From contig OX579639.1 in NCBI GenBank assembly GCA_951230915.1, positions 8,370,001-8,434,000 on the forward strand: DNA of 64,000 bases, given 5' to 3'. Below, piece by piece: positions 62,198 to 64,000 of this stretch; position 1 is the stretch's first letter; each line of letters begins with the position of its first letter. The position numbers were made by a program, and so were the translations under genes. The notes beneath the pieces are model-generated. The model was not told the DNA's origin and ran no database searches. It worked only from the letters and a program-made list of their open reading frames with translations. The DNA is from Antitrichia curtipendula. Lineage: Eukaryota > Streptophyta > Bryopsida > Hypnales > Leucodontaceae.

Positions 62198-64000
62198 TGT
62201 AGTCTAAGTTTTGCTACTTTTGCAAATACCCAGAGAACTAATATAGGGGTTCAAAATCTAGGGAATAGTCAAATAGTCTAATGTTTTGTGACTAGGGTCA
62301 CTTATATTCAAGATTGGAATGAGATTTACTATGATATTTCACAAACACAAAAGAAACATACATTCACTCTTATACCCATTTGTATAATTTGGTTGTCAGT
62401 CCTTTAAATAATGCTATGGACATGTGAAATGCCGTCTCAGTCCTGCCTAGTGTTCTAGGGGAGAGTTCCAACAATTTGTTAGGTTTGACCACAATTTGTC
62501 ATGCGCATGATCTACTACTAGACAAATGCAAATATAATAAATGTATAATATATTTATATAATTGTGTCCATGTTCCTTAATTATTGGTGATTTGCGTTAC
62601 CAAGACAATTTGTCCAGTCACAATTTACTAGCCTAATCACTAGTTTAGATGAGTAGAAACCAGTCCCAGTCCTACAACAATTTGTCTCTAATTAATGCAG
62701 GGCATGATTGCAATGCATTTACCAAGCTTAGTATACTCTGTACAGTTACAACAATTCGTCAAAGTACACAATTCATTTCGAATACAGGAAACAAACCAAA
62801 GCACATGAACTCACTATTAGTCTTACCCACTCAAGTTGATCCTCAGACTAATTGTCGTGTCTAAGAACAAAATTACTTCATTTAAATTATACTCATATCT
62901 ACCATGTAGTCCCAATTCAATTTCACCCAACAACTAATTCACACACTCTGTCCTAAATGGTAAGACAATTAGTCATGCTCCATATTTACCAAATCAGGAC
63001 TCAACCTGTTCACTTTAATTCACACCCGTATTTGAACTAATCACTAGTTTAGTTCAACTCTTCAAACTCAGTTTTTGACAATTTGTCTAATTACTTCAGT
63101 CATAACGATTAGAGATCAAGAGACAATTTGTTGAATTTCCAATCGAGAAGTTTAAATCTCTTAACAAACTTAATAATCACACTCAATCGAAAATCTTTGA
63201 TGATATCCTTCACTGTAGGATCAAACAATTTAATTCTCACACATATCAATTGCACACAGAATACACTCAATTATAAACACACATAATTCAGATTTACAAT
63301 TTAATTCAATTTATAATAACAATTTGTCTGCAAACCACTGGTCCTTCTCTATCTTCAACAATATCACAACTTAATACACATATCAATTATGACAATTAGT
63401 CTTAATAAATCACAAATAATAGATTCTTGAATTACACAATTCAAATTGTTTTTAACACTTAACAATTTCACATACATGGATTTATTTTTTATTTACAAAA
63501 AATCCATAGAATTAATTATTTCACTCCTTACACAATCAAAATTTCAATTTGATTTTTATCATATCCAATTCATATCAATTACAACGACAATTTGTCTACA
63601 CTCACCTGGGTGAATGCAAGAAACACTTGTACTATTTTGTGTCACATTTTCAAATCGAAAGTTGTTGTGGGGTATAAGTTTTAGGGAAATGATGCAAACA
63701 ACTTGAAACTCATATCAAAGTTGGGCGTATATGTGCCAAACGCGCTGCATTTTTTTGGATTTTTCCAAAATTCATTGTGGAGGAGAAAGTGAATTTCAAA
63801 AAAATGTCACAAATTCACTTTTGGAGGTTTCTAGTACTATGGAGTACCTTTTTTGAAGTCATTGAAGTTGTAACTTGGCATGCTTATTTATATGAGAAAA
63901 TTCCAACTTCTCAGGGAAGGGATTTTGAAAATATTGCTTCTAGTGCCGCGTGGAAGGCCCTAAAGTGTCATGACTTCCACTGTAATTTCGGAGACATTGA
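62198..64000 (-). mobile_element. 5' LTR region of a minus-strand retrotransposon (other LTR edge not found)
   Basis: The plus strand starts TGTAGTCTAAG directly after the primer site, so the minus-strand LTR ends in CA as expected. The far edge was not located and may be inside or beyond the window. The sequence is non-coding and AT-rich, and carries at least eleven copies of an ACAATTTGTC-like motif. Confidence 0.55.
62471..63597. repeat. Interspersed GACAATTTGTC-like motif array within the LTR
   Basis: Copies or one-base variants at about 62471, 62491, 62604, 62677, 62751, 62845, 62964, 63077, 63122, 63319, 63391 and 63586. The motif is nearly its own reverse complement. Spacing is irregular (about 20-200 bases), so this is not a simple tandem repeat. 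Confidence 0.7.

Overview
The window looks like nuclear DNA of a land plant, most likely a moss. The genes carry many short introns, plant-type families are present (a mitochondrial ClpX, an EXORDIUM-like protein, a plastid terminal oxidase, a CHR24-type SNF2 ATPase), and genes of fairly balanced composition sit in very AT-rich, repeat-filled spacers. The species is not determined. All gene models were built by reading splice sites and protein motifs by eye.

Layout: 150-4520 (-) is a ClpX gene in 12 visible exons, cut off by the left edge. 6065-6528 (-) is a tentative two-exon small protein. 7457-8737 (-) is an intronless EXORDIUM-like gene with an N-terminal membrane anchor. About 9757-21190 reads as a decayed PIF/Harbinger element: a transposase pseudogene on the left (+) and a Myb/SANT-like partner pseudogene on the right (-), ending in a TIR next to TAA. 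Between these two halves lies a GC-richer block of about 7 kb. It contains a second, quite different and very large transposase-like pseudogene (18503 to 14189, -) with at least two in-frame stops and two frameshifts, and a multi-exon gene of unknown function (12410-13574, -) whose reading frame is open across every splice I could place.

21191-38150 is AT-rich repeat territory with no convincing host gene. It holds copies of a roughly 0.9 kb non-autonomous element flanked by TTAA, a gag-like zinc-knuckle remnant and tandem duplications. 38153-45358 (-) is a 22-exon SNF2 ATPase of the CHR24/ERCC6L type, with one probable GC-AG intron and one exon junction that does not resolve in frame. 45776-53183 again holds TTAA elements plus two 416 bp copies of another inverted-repeat element. 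53853-55010 (+) is an intronless plastid terminal oxidase (PTOX). 56893-57760 is another TTAA element. From about 60715 to the right edge lies a minus-strand LTR retrotransposon fragment: a coiled-coil ORF, a primer binding site resembling the 3' end of tRNA-Asp, and LTR sequence studded with a GACAATTTGTC-like motif.

The host genes are housekeeping genes without operon-like links: organelle protein quality control (ClpX), chromatin remodelling (CHR24), plastid redox (PTOX) and cell-surface growth signalling (EXO-like). The most unusual content is the nested transposon region at 9.7-21.2 kb and the TTAA-flanked element family.
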